DNA of 40,617 bases, from the NCBI GenBank assembly GCA_030610655.1, contig JAUWRG010000010.1, positions 1-40,617 on the forward strand, read 5' to 3'. Both the position numbers and the translations under genes were made by a program. The DNA is from Dehalococcoidia bacterium (GTDB taxonomy: Bacteria > Chloroflexota > Dehalococcoidia > E44-bin15). How positions within the stretch are numbered: position 1 is the first letter of the stretch; each line of letters opens with the position of its first letter. This document shows, one piece after another, positions 1-7,950 of the stretch. A model generated the notes under the pieces. It saw nothing but the letters and a program-made list of their open reading frames with translations, ran no database searches and had not been told where the DNA came from.

Positions 1-420
1 AATTTTGCCCTTCCAAAGGTGATCGAGCAGACGACCCGGACAAGCAGCAACTATTTCAATCCCACTGCGTAGTCTCCGGACTTGTTGATCTATACTCACT
101 CCACCGTAAATGGCAATACTCTGCAGTCTAGTTTGTTCCCCCAAATCAGTTATGGTCTCGCATGTTTGCTCGGCCAGCTCACGCGTTGGCGAGATTATGA
201 GAGCTCGGACGCGACCCCGTGGGCCTTGCAGTAGACGCTGCAGAATCGGCAGCGCAAAAGCTGCAGTCTTGCCGGTTCCGGTCTGGGCCAGGCCAATGAC
301 ATCACGTCCCTGCATAATTGGTGGGATTGATTTAATCTGGATTGGTGTGGGTGTAACGTAACCGAGCGCCGCTACACCGGCCATGACGCTCGGATGAAGA
401 TTAAAGGTTTCGAAATTCAC
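1..420 (-). CDS. DEAD-box RNA helicase, N-terminal part (runs off the window edge)
   Basis: Reverse-strand frame from a GTG at 420: MNFETFNLHPSVMAGVAALGYVTPTPIQIKSIPPIMQGRDVIGLAQTGTGKTAAFALPILQRLL...ALIISPTRELAEQT...YGGVSIDQQVRRLRSGIEIVAACPGRLLDHL; Q-motif, motif I (AQTGTGKT), Ia (PTRELA) visible. Not in the ORF track. Confidence 0.93.
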   Translation of the reverse strand, partial: MNFETFNLHPSVMAGVAALGYVTPTPIQIKSIPPIMQGRDVIGLAQTGTGKTAAFALPILQRLLQGPRGRVRALIISPTRELAEQTCETITDLGEQTRLQSIAIYGGVSIDQQVRRLRSGIEIVAACPGRLLDHLWKGKI

Positions 421-494
421 TAAAGCTCCTCAATAGAATTTTATAAAGTTATATGTTTCTTACTTGAGGCAGGCGATTTAACTTATTCCTGGTA

Positions 495-821
495 TCATCG
501 CTGCCTTTTTACACTAAAATGGCTACCTCTTCCGCTATGGAATGACCTCTTGTCTTTGTTGTCTGAAAGAGGAAGAGCTTCAACAACTTCAATAAGCCGG
601 CCCCTTATTGTTTTACCCTTGAGACCGGCAACTGCAACTGCGCCTTCAGACTTTGAGACCATTTCAACAAAGCCGTATCCCCGCGGTTGTCCGCTACCAA
701 TGTACTTGTCATTCATGACACTTACAGATATAACTTGTCCGAAAGCTGTAAATTCTTGTCGCAATTCATCCTCAGTCATCTCAAGCGGTAAATTACCCAC
801 ATAGATATTCATGTTGCTCAA
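495..821 (-). CDS. RRM-domain RNA-binding protein
   Basis: NIYVGNLPLEMTEDELRQEF...RGYGFVEM: RNP2 and RNP1-like motifs of RRM_1. Confidence 0.92.
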   Translation of the reverse strand: MSNMNIYVGNLPLEMTEDELRQEFTAFGQVISVSVMNDKYIGSGQPRGYGFVEMVSKSEGAVAVAGLKGKTIRGRLIEVVEALPLSDNKDKRSFHSGRGSHFSVKRQR

Positions 822-934
822 CTTTTGTGAAATGGGTTACCCCTACGCCGATTTGCTACAAGTGTGTTAATAACAATTTACGGAGTTACGCAGGTACTAA
901 CACGACTATTAAGCATAGATGGCGACCGGATAGT

Positions 935-1276
935 TTAATATCTTCGCTGCCTTCCTCCCCCGGATCTGCCACCTCTACCACCACCATAGCCACCACTCCC
1001 TCTGTCACCATAGGAACCACCACTTCTGCTATCAGTGCGAGGGCGGGCTTCATTAACCACAATAGTCCGCTCTCTTAGTATTTTCCCGTTAAGACCCGCG
1101 ATTGCAGCTTCGCCCTCGGACTTTGATGCCATTTCAACAAAGCCAAATCCCTTAGGTCGCCCGCTGATCTTGTCGGTCAGGATGTTGGCCGACGTTACTT
1201 CTCCGTAAGCCGAAAATTCCAGCTGTAATTCCTCTTCGGTCGTATCATAGGGTAAGTTGCCTATGTAGATTCTCAT
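935..1276 (-). CDS. RRM-domain RNA-binding protein with Gly/Arg-rich C-terminus
   Basis: RIYIGNLPYDTTEEELQLEF...KGFGFVEM RRM motifs followed by GGSYGDRGSGGYGGGRGGRSGGGRQRRY tail. Confidence 0.94.
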   Translation of the reverse strand: MRIYIGNLPYDTTEEELQLEFSAYGEVTSANILTDKISGRPKGFGFVEMASKSEGEAAIAGLNGKILRERTIVVNEARPRTDSRSGGSYGDRGSGGYGGGRGGRSGGGRQRRY

Positions 1277-1319
1277 ATTTTTGTTCCTTTCTTTAAATTG
1301 TGTAATCCTTGTTCTAGTG

Positions 1320-1355
1320 ACATATATAGGCCAAGAGTACCTGACCTATATATGT
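1320..1355. promoter_or_regulatory. Perfect 11-bp inverted repeat upstream of the RRM gene (candidate operator or 5'-UTR hairpin)
   Basis: ACATATATAGG (1320-1330) / CCTATATATGT (1345-1355), 14-nt spacer, about 44 nt upstream of the start at 1276. Confidence 0.45.
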
Positions 1356-1491
1356 ATTCAAGAGTAAACTAGTATTAGGTGCTCATTCTGACCGTACCGT
1401 AGTAATCACTACAATACACCAACCTGCCTTCACTAGGCTCAAACGGTATTCCCGTGTCTTTCCTACATCAGGCATGGAGGGCACAAAACAT

Positions 1492-1680
1492 TCACCACTT
1501 GGAATTGTAGCTGTAGTCTCCACTGTCGGAACGCTTCGCTTTGTTGGCTCGACGGCATGAGGGACAACGCTTAGGCTCATTGGTAAAGCCTTTAGATTTG
1601 AAGAACTCTTGTTCCCCAGCGCTGAAAGTGAAGGTAGTCCCACAATCGGAACATTGGAGAGACTTGTCCTGCAAACTCAT
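1492..1680 (-). CDS. Small zinc-ribbon protein (zinc-ribbon domain family with CxxC...CxxC)
   Basis: From internal ATG at 1680: MSLQDKSLQCSDCGTTFTFSAGEQEFFKSKGFTNEPKRCPSCRRANKAKR...; two CxxC pairs; ORF-track start at 1803 looks too long. Confidence 0.85.
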   Translation of the reverse strand: MSLQDKSLQCSDCGTTFTFSAGEQEFFKSKGFTNEPKRCPSCRRANKAKRSDSGDYSYNSKW

Positions 1681-1942
1681 TGGATGACCTCCTCTCTTCT
1701 GTATTTTAGTTAGAGTCCAGCCATCCAATACTTGACATAAATCTAAGGGGATTCTAAGAAGCTTGTGATAACCTAAACCGAAACTACTAAGTACATCATA
1801 CACTAAAGCGACTAACTTTGCAAATCAATAAGTAGCAGAGAAATTGGTTGTGTTGCCACTGTAGATGACTCAATCCGTAACGTGGAGGGACCTGCCGGCA
1901 GACTTGAATAGCAATCAGGGTGTCTGTTGGTCAAAAAATGGG

Positions 1943-1970
1943 AAAACCACCCGAAAAACCGGGTGGTTTT
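1943..1970. terminator. Candidate bidirectional intrinsic terminator
   Basis: AAAACCACCCG-aaaaac-CGGGTGGTTTT, 11-bp stem flanked by A and T tracts. Confidence 0.75.
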
Positions 1971-2005
1971 CTCAAGCGTAGTTAGCTACGATTTAGGCGT
2001 GGTTT

Positions 2006-2080
2006 TGGTGAGCCGTCGGGGATTCGAACCCCGGACACCCTGATTAAAAGTCAGGTGCTCTACCCCTGAGCTAACGGCCC
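2006..2080 (-). tRNA. tRNA-Lys (anticodon TTT), CCA encoded
   Basis: Reverse strand GGGCCGTTAGCTCAGGGGTAGAGCACCTGACTTTTAATCAGGGTGTCCGGGGTTCGAATCCCCGACGGCTCACCA; cloverleaf arms pair by eye. Confidence 0.96.
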
Positions 2081-2377
2081 ACATTTAGGTCCAGCAAAAG
2101 AACAAACCTTTATAATCACTTTGGGCTCAGCGTATTGGTCTTACGCCCGCACCGCACCCTGTCGATAGGTTGATTCTACTATGTCCCAATACCAAATTCA
2201 AGGTTTTATGCTTGTTCAGACAACATACATTTTATAGCTTACCTGCACTGTCCATCTCACATCGTCTTGAAAGGAGATTTTGTCCGTGTCGCCTAGGTCG
2301 CAGGGCATGTCAACTTTTTGATTTGTAACTAGCACCGCCAAAAGTGATAGCTTTTATAAGAATAAGAAGGGTTTGAC

Positions 2378-2986
2378 ATGAATAGTCAGACGCTATATCA
2401 TTATTCATTATATTACTGGGTAAAGCAGTTGCACCAGTCCCCCCTAGATGTTTCCAACAGCCTCTGCTGGGAAGGTGTGGAGAAAGGTAGTCAAACGCTG
2501 GACAACGAACGCGAAAGAGTAGAAGCAATAGTCGGTGAATACGGCGCTAGTCGTGACAGCCTTATCTCCGTACTCCAGGACATACAATCCGCGCTTCATT
2601 ATCTGCCAGAACATGCTCTGAGAACAGTAGCGAGTCAGTTGAGCCTTCCATTGATACAGGTCTATGGGGTGGCCACCTTTTTCAAGGCATTCAGTCTGAA
2701 GCCGCGCGGCGAGCATATAGTCAACGTTTGTCTAGGCACGGCTTGCCATGTGCGAGGTGCTCCTGCTGTGCTCGACGAAGTCAAAAGGCGACTTGGTATC
2801 GAGCCTGGCGAGACAACCGAAGATATGAAGTTTACACTGGAGACGGTTAACTGCCTTGGAGCATGTGCTTTAGGACCAATCGTGGTTATAGATGGTAATT
2901 ACCACGGACAGATGCTCCTGGGGAAGGTGAAGAAAGTCCTCCGGGAAATAGAGAGAAGAACCCAGAGGGATGAGACCCATGAATAA
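2378..2986 (+). CDS. NADH dehydrogenase / NAD-linked oxidoreductase 24 kDa subunit (NuoE/HymA-like, thioredoxin-like [2Fe-2S])
   Basis: VYGVATFFKAFSLKPRGEHIVNVCLGTACHVRGAPAVLDE...VNCLGACALGPIVVIDGNYHG: NuoE Cys motif. Confidence 0.93.
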   Translation: MNSQTLYHYSLYYWVKQLHQSPLDVSNSLCWEGVEKGSQTLDNERERVEAIVGEYGASRDSLISVLQDIQSALHYLPEHALRTVASQLSLPLIQVYGVATFFKAFSLKPRGEHIVNVCLGTACHVRGAPAVLDEVKRRLGIEPGETTEDMKFTLETVNCLGACALGPIVVIDGNYHGQMLLGKVKKVLREIERRTQRDETHE

Positions 2987-4838
2987 GTTGGGTTCAGCAG
3001 TTGAACTAGAACAATTGCGGTCTAAGATTCTCAGCCAGCGCGACCCAAACCGGGTTTGTATTGTTACTAGTGTCGGAACGTGTGGACTTGCGCGCGGCGC
3101 CGCGGAAGTTGCACAAGCTATTTCAACAACACTAGGTGACCTAGCACTAAAGGACTCCGTTGATGTCAGAGTAACAGGATGCCACGGCTTCTGTGAAATA
3201 GAGCCGGTAGTTGTCATATATCCTGAAAGAATTATCTATCAACAAGTCACCCCTGCCAATATTCCAGAAATAATCTCTCAGTCAGTAATCAATAACAAAG
3301 TCATTAGAAGACTTCTTTACACGGATGTATCCACAGGGAAGAAGGTGATCCATGAGCAGGATATACCCTTCTATAGTAAGCAGAATAGGCTTTTGCTTGA
3401 TAGCAACAGACTCATAGATCCACATGAGATCGAGGACTACCTCGCAATTGGCGGCTACTCAGCACTGTCCAAAGTGCTCTTTGAGACTCAGCCCGAAGAG
3501 GTGATTGAAGAGATCAGAAGATCTGGGCTGCGGGGGCGTGGCGGTGGGGGATTTCCCACAGCCAGAAAGTGGGAGTCGTGCCGCAATGCTCCATCCTCAG
3601 ATGGCATACGCTATGTCATTTGTAACGCCGACGAGGGTGACCCTGGCGCCTATATGGACAGGAGTCTTCTCGAAGGAAACCCTCACAGCGTCATAGAGGG
3701 AATGATAATCGGCGCATACGCCATAGGGTCGCATTACGGCTATGTCTATGTGCGACACGAATACCCCCTTGCTGTGAATAATCTTGGCATAGCGTTGGAG
3801 CAAGCAAGAGCATACGGCCTCCTTGGCGAAAATATCCTTGGCTCTAGCTTCGACTTTGACATCAAGATTTCGCGGGGCGGAGGTGCCTTCATCTGCGGCG
3901 AATCGACTGCGCTCATGGCCTCACTGGAGGGCAAGATAGGCGAGCCACGCCCCAAGCACATCCATACCGTGGTGAGCGGGCTTAATGGTAAGCCCTCTAA
4001 CCTCAATAACGTCGAAACCTGGGCGAATGTGCCCCTCATAATCAACCGCGGTGCCGACTGGTACTCACAAATCGGCACTGAAGGCAGTAAGGGCACCAAG
4101 ATATTCTCTCTAGTGGGCAAGATAAACAATACAGGGTTGGTTGAGGTGCCAATGGGCATTACACTCAGAGAAATGATCTACGACATCGGGGGCGGAATCC
4201 CCAATGGCAAGAGATTCAAAGCTGTTCAGACAGGAGGTCCATCGGGTGGTTGTATTCCTGAGAGCCTGCTCGATCTGCCCGTTGATTTCGATAGGCTTGC
4301 CGAGGCAAGCTCAGTGATGGGCTCAGGTGGAATGATAGTAATGGATGAGGACACCTGTATGGTGGATATAGCAAGATACTTCACCAAATTTCTCACTGAG
4401 GAATCCTGCGGCAAGTGCGTGCCGTGCCGTGAGGGGCTGGATAGAATGCTGGATATCTTAGTTGACATAACGGAAGGACGAGGCAAGGAAGAATATATCG
4501 ATCTCCTGGAGGAACTTGGTGTTGTCATAAGGGAGGCCTCCCTTTGTGCTCTGGGGACCACAGCCCCCAACCCCATTCTGTCAACTATCAGATATTTTCG
4601 TGACGAGTATGAGGCTCATATAAAAGAGAAACGCTGCCCAGCGGGTGTGTGCAAGGCACTCATTACATTCACTATCGATGAGGAGAAATGCAACGGCTGT
4701 GGTGTATGCGCTAGAGAATGTCCACAGGATGCAATATCAGGCGAGAAGAAAAAGCTGCACGTGATCGATCAGGATAAGTGCATCAAATGCGGGCTTTGTC
4801 GTGATAGTTGTAAGTTCGATGCGGTCACAGTTTCGTAA
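2970..4838 (+). CDS. NuoF/HymB-like NADH- and FMN-binding subunit with N-terminal [2Fe-2S] thioredoxin-like domain and C-terminal 2x[4Fe-4S] ferredoxin domain
   Basis: RGRGGGGFPTARKWE, NADEGDPGAYMDRSLLEGNPH, GESTALMASLEGKIGEPRPK, ESCGKCVPCREG; C-term CNGCGVCARECPQDAI and CIKCGLCRDSCKFDAV. Confidence 0.95.
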   Translation: MRPMNKLGSAVELEQLRSKILSQRDPNRVCIVTSVGTCGLARGAAEVAQAISTTLGDLALKDSVDVRVTGCHGFCEIEPVVVIYPERIIYQQVTPANIPEIISQSVINNKVIRRLLYTDVSTGKKVIHEQDIPFYSKQNRLLLDSNRLIDPHEIEDYLAIGGYSALSKVLFETQPEEVIEEIRRSGLRGRGGGGFPTARKWESCRNAPSSDGIRYVICNADEGDPGAYMDRSLLEGNPHSVIEGMIIGAYAIGSHYGYVYVRHEYPLAVNNLGIALEQARAYGLLGENILGSSFDFDIKISRGGGAFICGESTALMASLEGKIGEPRPKHIHTVVSGLNGKPSNLNNVETWANVPLIINRGADWYSQIGTEGSKGTKIFSLVGKINNTGLVEVPMGITLREMIYDIGGGIPNGKRFKAVQTGGPSGGCIPESLLDLPVDFDRLAEASSVMGSGGMIVMDEDTCMVDIARYFTKFLTEESCGKCVPCREGLDRMLDILVDITEGRGKEEYIDLLEELGVVIREASLCALGTTAPNPILSTIRYFRDEYEAHIKEKRCPAGVCKALITFTIDEEKCNGCGVCARECPQDAISGEKKKLHVIDQDKCIKCGLCRDSCKFDAVTVS

Positions 4839-4849
4839 AAGGGAAAAAC

Positions 4850-5515
4850 ATGGTTGAATTGACTATTGACGGAATCAAAACGAAGGTGCTTGAGGGGACT
4901 ACAGTTCTTGAAGCAGCCAAAGAAATGGGTATTGTCATTCCAACTCTGTGCTATCATCCCGGTCTTAGCCCTTATGGCGCCTGCCGAGTCTGCATAGTCG
5001 AAGTGGTTAAAGGCAATCGCTCATCTCTGGAAGCATCCTGTACACTACCGGCGGAGCAGGCACAGGTAATCCTTACCAACTCAGACAAGGTGCGGAAGAC
5101 GCGTAAGGTCATCGTCGAACTGTTGCTTGCTTCGTGCCCAAACTCCAAAACGCTGCAGGACATGGCGGCAAATATGGGCATAAATAAGGTTCGTTTCAAG
5201 ATAAAGGACAGGGGCTGCATTCTATGCGGACTCTGCGTGCGCTATTGCAACGAGCAGATGAAGTCCGGAGGCATTGGATTCGTTGGCCGTGGCACGTCAC
5301 GGAGGGTTGCAACCGCTTTTGATGTCACTCCAGAAGAGTGTCGCAACTGTGGTGGTTGCGAATGGATATGCCCAGTTTGCGAACGAGCCTGTACAGCGGG
5401 GAACCTCATAGATGGTCTCTGCGGAGGATGCCAGAACCTGGTACCTGTGGAGACCTGCCCCATATGCACAGGATGTTCAGAGAGCGTGGGCCCACATGGC
5501 CATAAAGTTTACTGA
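4850..5515 (+). CDS. NuoG-N/HoxU-like [2Fe-2S]/[4Fe-4S] subunit with an unusual Cys-rich C-terminus
   Basis: YGACRVCIVEV [2Fe-2S] plant-type motif; CILCGLCVRYC and CRNCGGCEWICPVC; tail CGGCQNLVPVETCPICTGC. Confidence 0.88.
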   Translation: MVELTIDGIKTKVLEGTTVLEAAKEMGIVIPTLCYHPGLSPYGACRVCIVEVVKGNRSSLEASCTLPAEQAQVILTNSDKVRKTRKVIVELLLASCPNSKTLQDMAANMGINKVRFKIKDRGCILCGLCVRYCNEQMKSGGIGFVGRGTSRRVATAFDVTPEECRNCGGCEWICPVCERACTAGNLIDGLCGGCQNLVPVETCPICTGCSESVGPHGHKVY

Positions 5516-5573
5516 TTTTAGTAATGCAATCAGTAGATAAAGGAACCTAGAAAAGGGTAGAAGGAGGTTATAG

Positions 5574-7151
5574 ATGACACTGACAAGATATAACGCAACA
5601 GCCGCTACATTGAGTAAGAACAGGACGGGTGGTGACTGGTGCCCGATAAGTGGAATGTGTGTTACTTGCGTCGAAGGCTGTATCGGTATGTGCGAGATTG
5701 GTAAGAGCGCATACCGCGGTCACGAGGTTATCTACCCACAGCCGTTCGGAATAATTACCACTGCATCACAGAAAGCCTACCCTGTTGACTTATCCCATTT
5801 CAACATAATGGGAACAACCGTTGGTGCTGTCGGTATAGAAGAAGACTCCGACAAGGCTATCTTTCCAAATGTCAGTCTTGAGACAAGGCTAGGTCATGAT
5901 AAGGGGATCAAGCTGCGCCTTCCAATCGTAATTCCTGGTCTAGGTTCTACCAATATCGCTAAGCAGAACTGGGAAGGTTTAGCCATCGGTTCAGCCCTAG
6001 CAGGTACACCTCTTACCATCGGTGAGAATGTGTGTGGAATGGACGTCGACTCAGAGATAGTGAATGGAAGAGTGATTCGCTCACCTGAGCTCGAGAGCCG
6101 CGTAAAGCTTTATAAGGAATGGCAGCGTGATGGCTATGGCGCCATTATCGTGCAGGCAAATGTAGAGGACAGCCGCCTTTGTGTGCTGCAGTATGCCATA
6201 GAGAAACTCGGGGCTGACGTGGTAGAGCTAAAATGGGGACAGGGAGCTAAGGACATAGGTGGTGAGGTCAAAATCAAAAGCCTTGAGAAGGCACAACTGC
6301 TCCAAAAAAGAGGCTATATTGTTCTTCCAGACCCGCTTGAATCTGTCCATATAGACGATTTCAATCAGGGCACCTTTACCGAGTTTGAGAGACACTCACG
6401 AGTTGGGATGGTTACCGAAGAGAGCTTCCTTGAAACTGTCAGTCAATTGCGGAAGGAAGGGGCCAAATACATATCGCTAAAGACCGGCGCCTACAGGCCT
6501 GCAGACCTCGCTCGCGCAGTCAAGTTCTGCTCTTTGGCAAAAATCGATTATCTCACCGTTGATGCTGCAGGTGGTGGTACCGGCATGAGCCCGTGGCGTA
6601 TGATGAACGAGTGGGGTGTGCCTGGTATCGAACTATGGTCGCTGCTCTACAAATGCTGTAATCGTCTGGCACAAAAAGGTGAATACGTGCCTGACATTCT
6701 ACTTGCAGGCGGGTTTGTTTTAGAAGACCAGATATTTAAGGGGCTGGCACTCTGTGCTCCCTATGTGAAAGCGATAGGCATGGCAAGAGCACCTCTTGCT
6801 GCAGTCATGGTGGGTAAGACTATCGGTGAATCGATAGAAAGTGAGCAACTTCCTATTTACCTGCAGCGATTTGGCAAAACTAGGGAAGCTATCTTTGTTA
6901 CTGCTGAAGAGCTTAAGAGAGAGCACGGCAAAGATTATAATAAGATACCAACCTCAGCTATCGGGCTATATACTTACTACGAGCGCCTTGCTCAGGGCCT
7001 GCGCCAGATCATGAGCGGCTCCCGCAAGTTCGCCATTGAACACATAACTCGTAACGACATCGCTGCACTGACTCCAGAGGCCGCCAGAGTTAGCGATATT
7101 CCACTTGTCTCAGACCTGGATGCAGCAGAGGTAGAGAGGATCTTAGGGTAG
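5574..7151 (+). CDS. FMN-binding glutamate synthase-like (GltB FMN domain) protein with Cys-rich N-terminus, no glutaminase domain
   Basis: GPYxx-type synthase-domain text: LPIVIPGLGSTNIAKQNWEGLAIGSALAGTPLTIGENV...VVELKWGQGAKDIGG...VDAAGGGTGMSPWRMMNEWGVPG; N-term CPISGMCVTCVEGCIGMC; strong RBS AGAAGGAGG. Confidence 0.85.
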   Translation: MTLTRYNATAATLSKNRTGGDWCPISGMCVTCVEGCIGMCEIGKSAYRGHEVIYPQPFGIITTASQKAYPVDLSHFNIMGTTVGAVGIEEDSDKAIFPNVSLETRLGHDKGIKLRLPIVIPGLGSTNIAKQNWEGLAIGSALAGTPLTIGENVCGMDVDSEIVNGRVIRSPELESRVKLYKEWQRDGYGAIIVQANVEDSRLCVLQYAIEKLGADVVELKWGQGAKDIGGEVKIKSLEKAQLLQKRGYIVLPDPLESVHIDDFNQGTFTEFERHSRVGMVTEESFLETVSQLRKEGAKYISLKTGAYRPADLARAVKFCSLAKIDYLTVDAAGGGTGMSPWRMMNEWGVPGIELWSLLYKCCNRLAQKGEYVPDILLAGGFVLEDQIFKGLALCAPYVKAIGMARAPLAAVMVGKTIGESIESEQLPIYLQRFGKTREAIFVTAEELKREHGKDYNKIPTSAIGLYTYYERLAQGLRQIMSGSRKFAIEHITRNDIAALTPEAARVSDIPLVSDLDAAEVERILG

Positions 7152-7173
7152 TATCCACGAACATATTGCTTCT

Positions 7174-7944
7174 TTATGCGTTTTTAACCCACTCCACAGC
7201 ATTTCGGAAAACGCGGAAGCCATCCCCATATTCTCTCCTTGGTTCTCTTGTCCATCTTGGGTGTTGAGTCCAGCGGACAAAACGTTCCGGGTGTGGCATC
7301 AAAGCGAAAACGCGACCTGAATCATCGCAGATACCAGCTATGCTATTTGCAGAGCCATTGGGGTTATAAGGATAGCCTGCTTGGATGTTTCCTGTCTCGT
7401 CAGCGTAGTATAAGACTACATTCAGCTCATCAAGTATTTTAGGTTCGCCCACCACCTTACCCTCGCCATGGGCCACGGGAAGATACATTGTGGTTATTCC
7501 TTGAGTGAAAATGCACGGGCTTGTCGGATTAGCGCTGAGGTACACCCAGCGAGACTCAAATTTCCCAGAATCATTGCCTGCCAGGCTTAGCTGCGGAGGG
7601 CCTCCATCCGCTGATTTGGACAAAATGCCGGCCTTCACCAGAACCTGAAAACCATTGCAAATCCCCAAAACGAGTCCTCCGTCTTCAACGAACCTTTGGA
7701 TATCTTCTCCAAGCTTCAGCCTCACCTCATTTGCCAGAATCTTGCCCGCTGAGATATCATCGCCGTAGGTAAAACCACCAGGTATGACCATTATCTGGTA
7801 ATTGGAAAGGAGTTTCTGCCGACGGAGGAGCTCATTTATATGTGCTGACTCTACCTGTGCCCCCGCCTGCTCAAAGGCAAACGTCGTTTCAACATCACAG
7901 TTTGTTCCAGGAGCTTTCAACATGAGCGTCTTTACATTTGCCAT
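7174..7944 (-). CDS. purQ: Phosphoribosylformylglycinamidine synthase subunit PurQ
   Basis: KAPGTNCDVETTFAFEQAGA, GLVLGICNGFQVLVKAGIL (class I glutaminase nucleophile), ALMPHPERF. Confidence 0.96.
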   Translation of the reverse strand: MANVKTLMLKAPGTNCDVETTFAFEQAGAQVESAHINELLRRQKLLSNYQIMVIPGGFTYGDDISAGKILANEVRLKLGEDIQRFVEDGGLVLGICNGFQVLVKAGILSKSADGGPPQLSLAGNDSGKFESRWVYLSANPTSPCIFTQGITTMYLPVAHGEGKVVGEPKILDELNVVLYYADETGNIQAGYPYNPNGSANSIAGICDDSGRVFALMPHPERFVRWTQHPRWTREPRREYGDGFRVFRNAVEWVKNA

Positions 7945-7950
7945 TGAATC

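Noticed and set aside
110-361. 83-aa plus-strand ORF
   Set aside because: Antisense to the DEAD-box helicase N-terminus.
2310-2716. Minus-strand ORFs of 72 and 90 aa
   Set aside because: Antisense to the NuoE-like gene and its leader; no motif.
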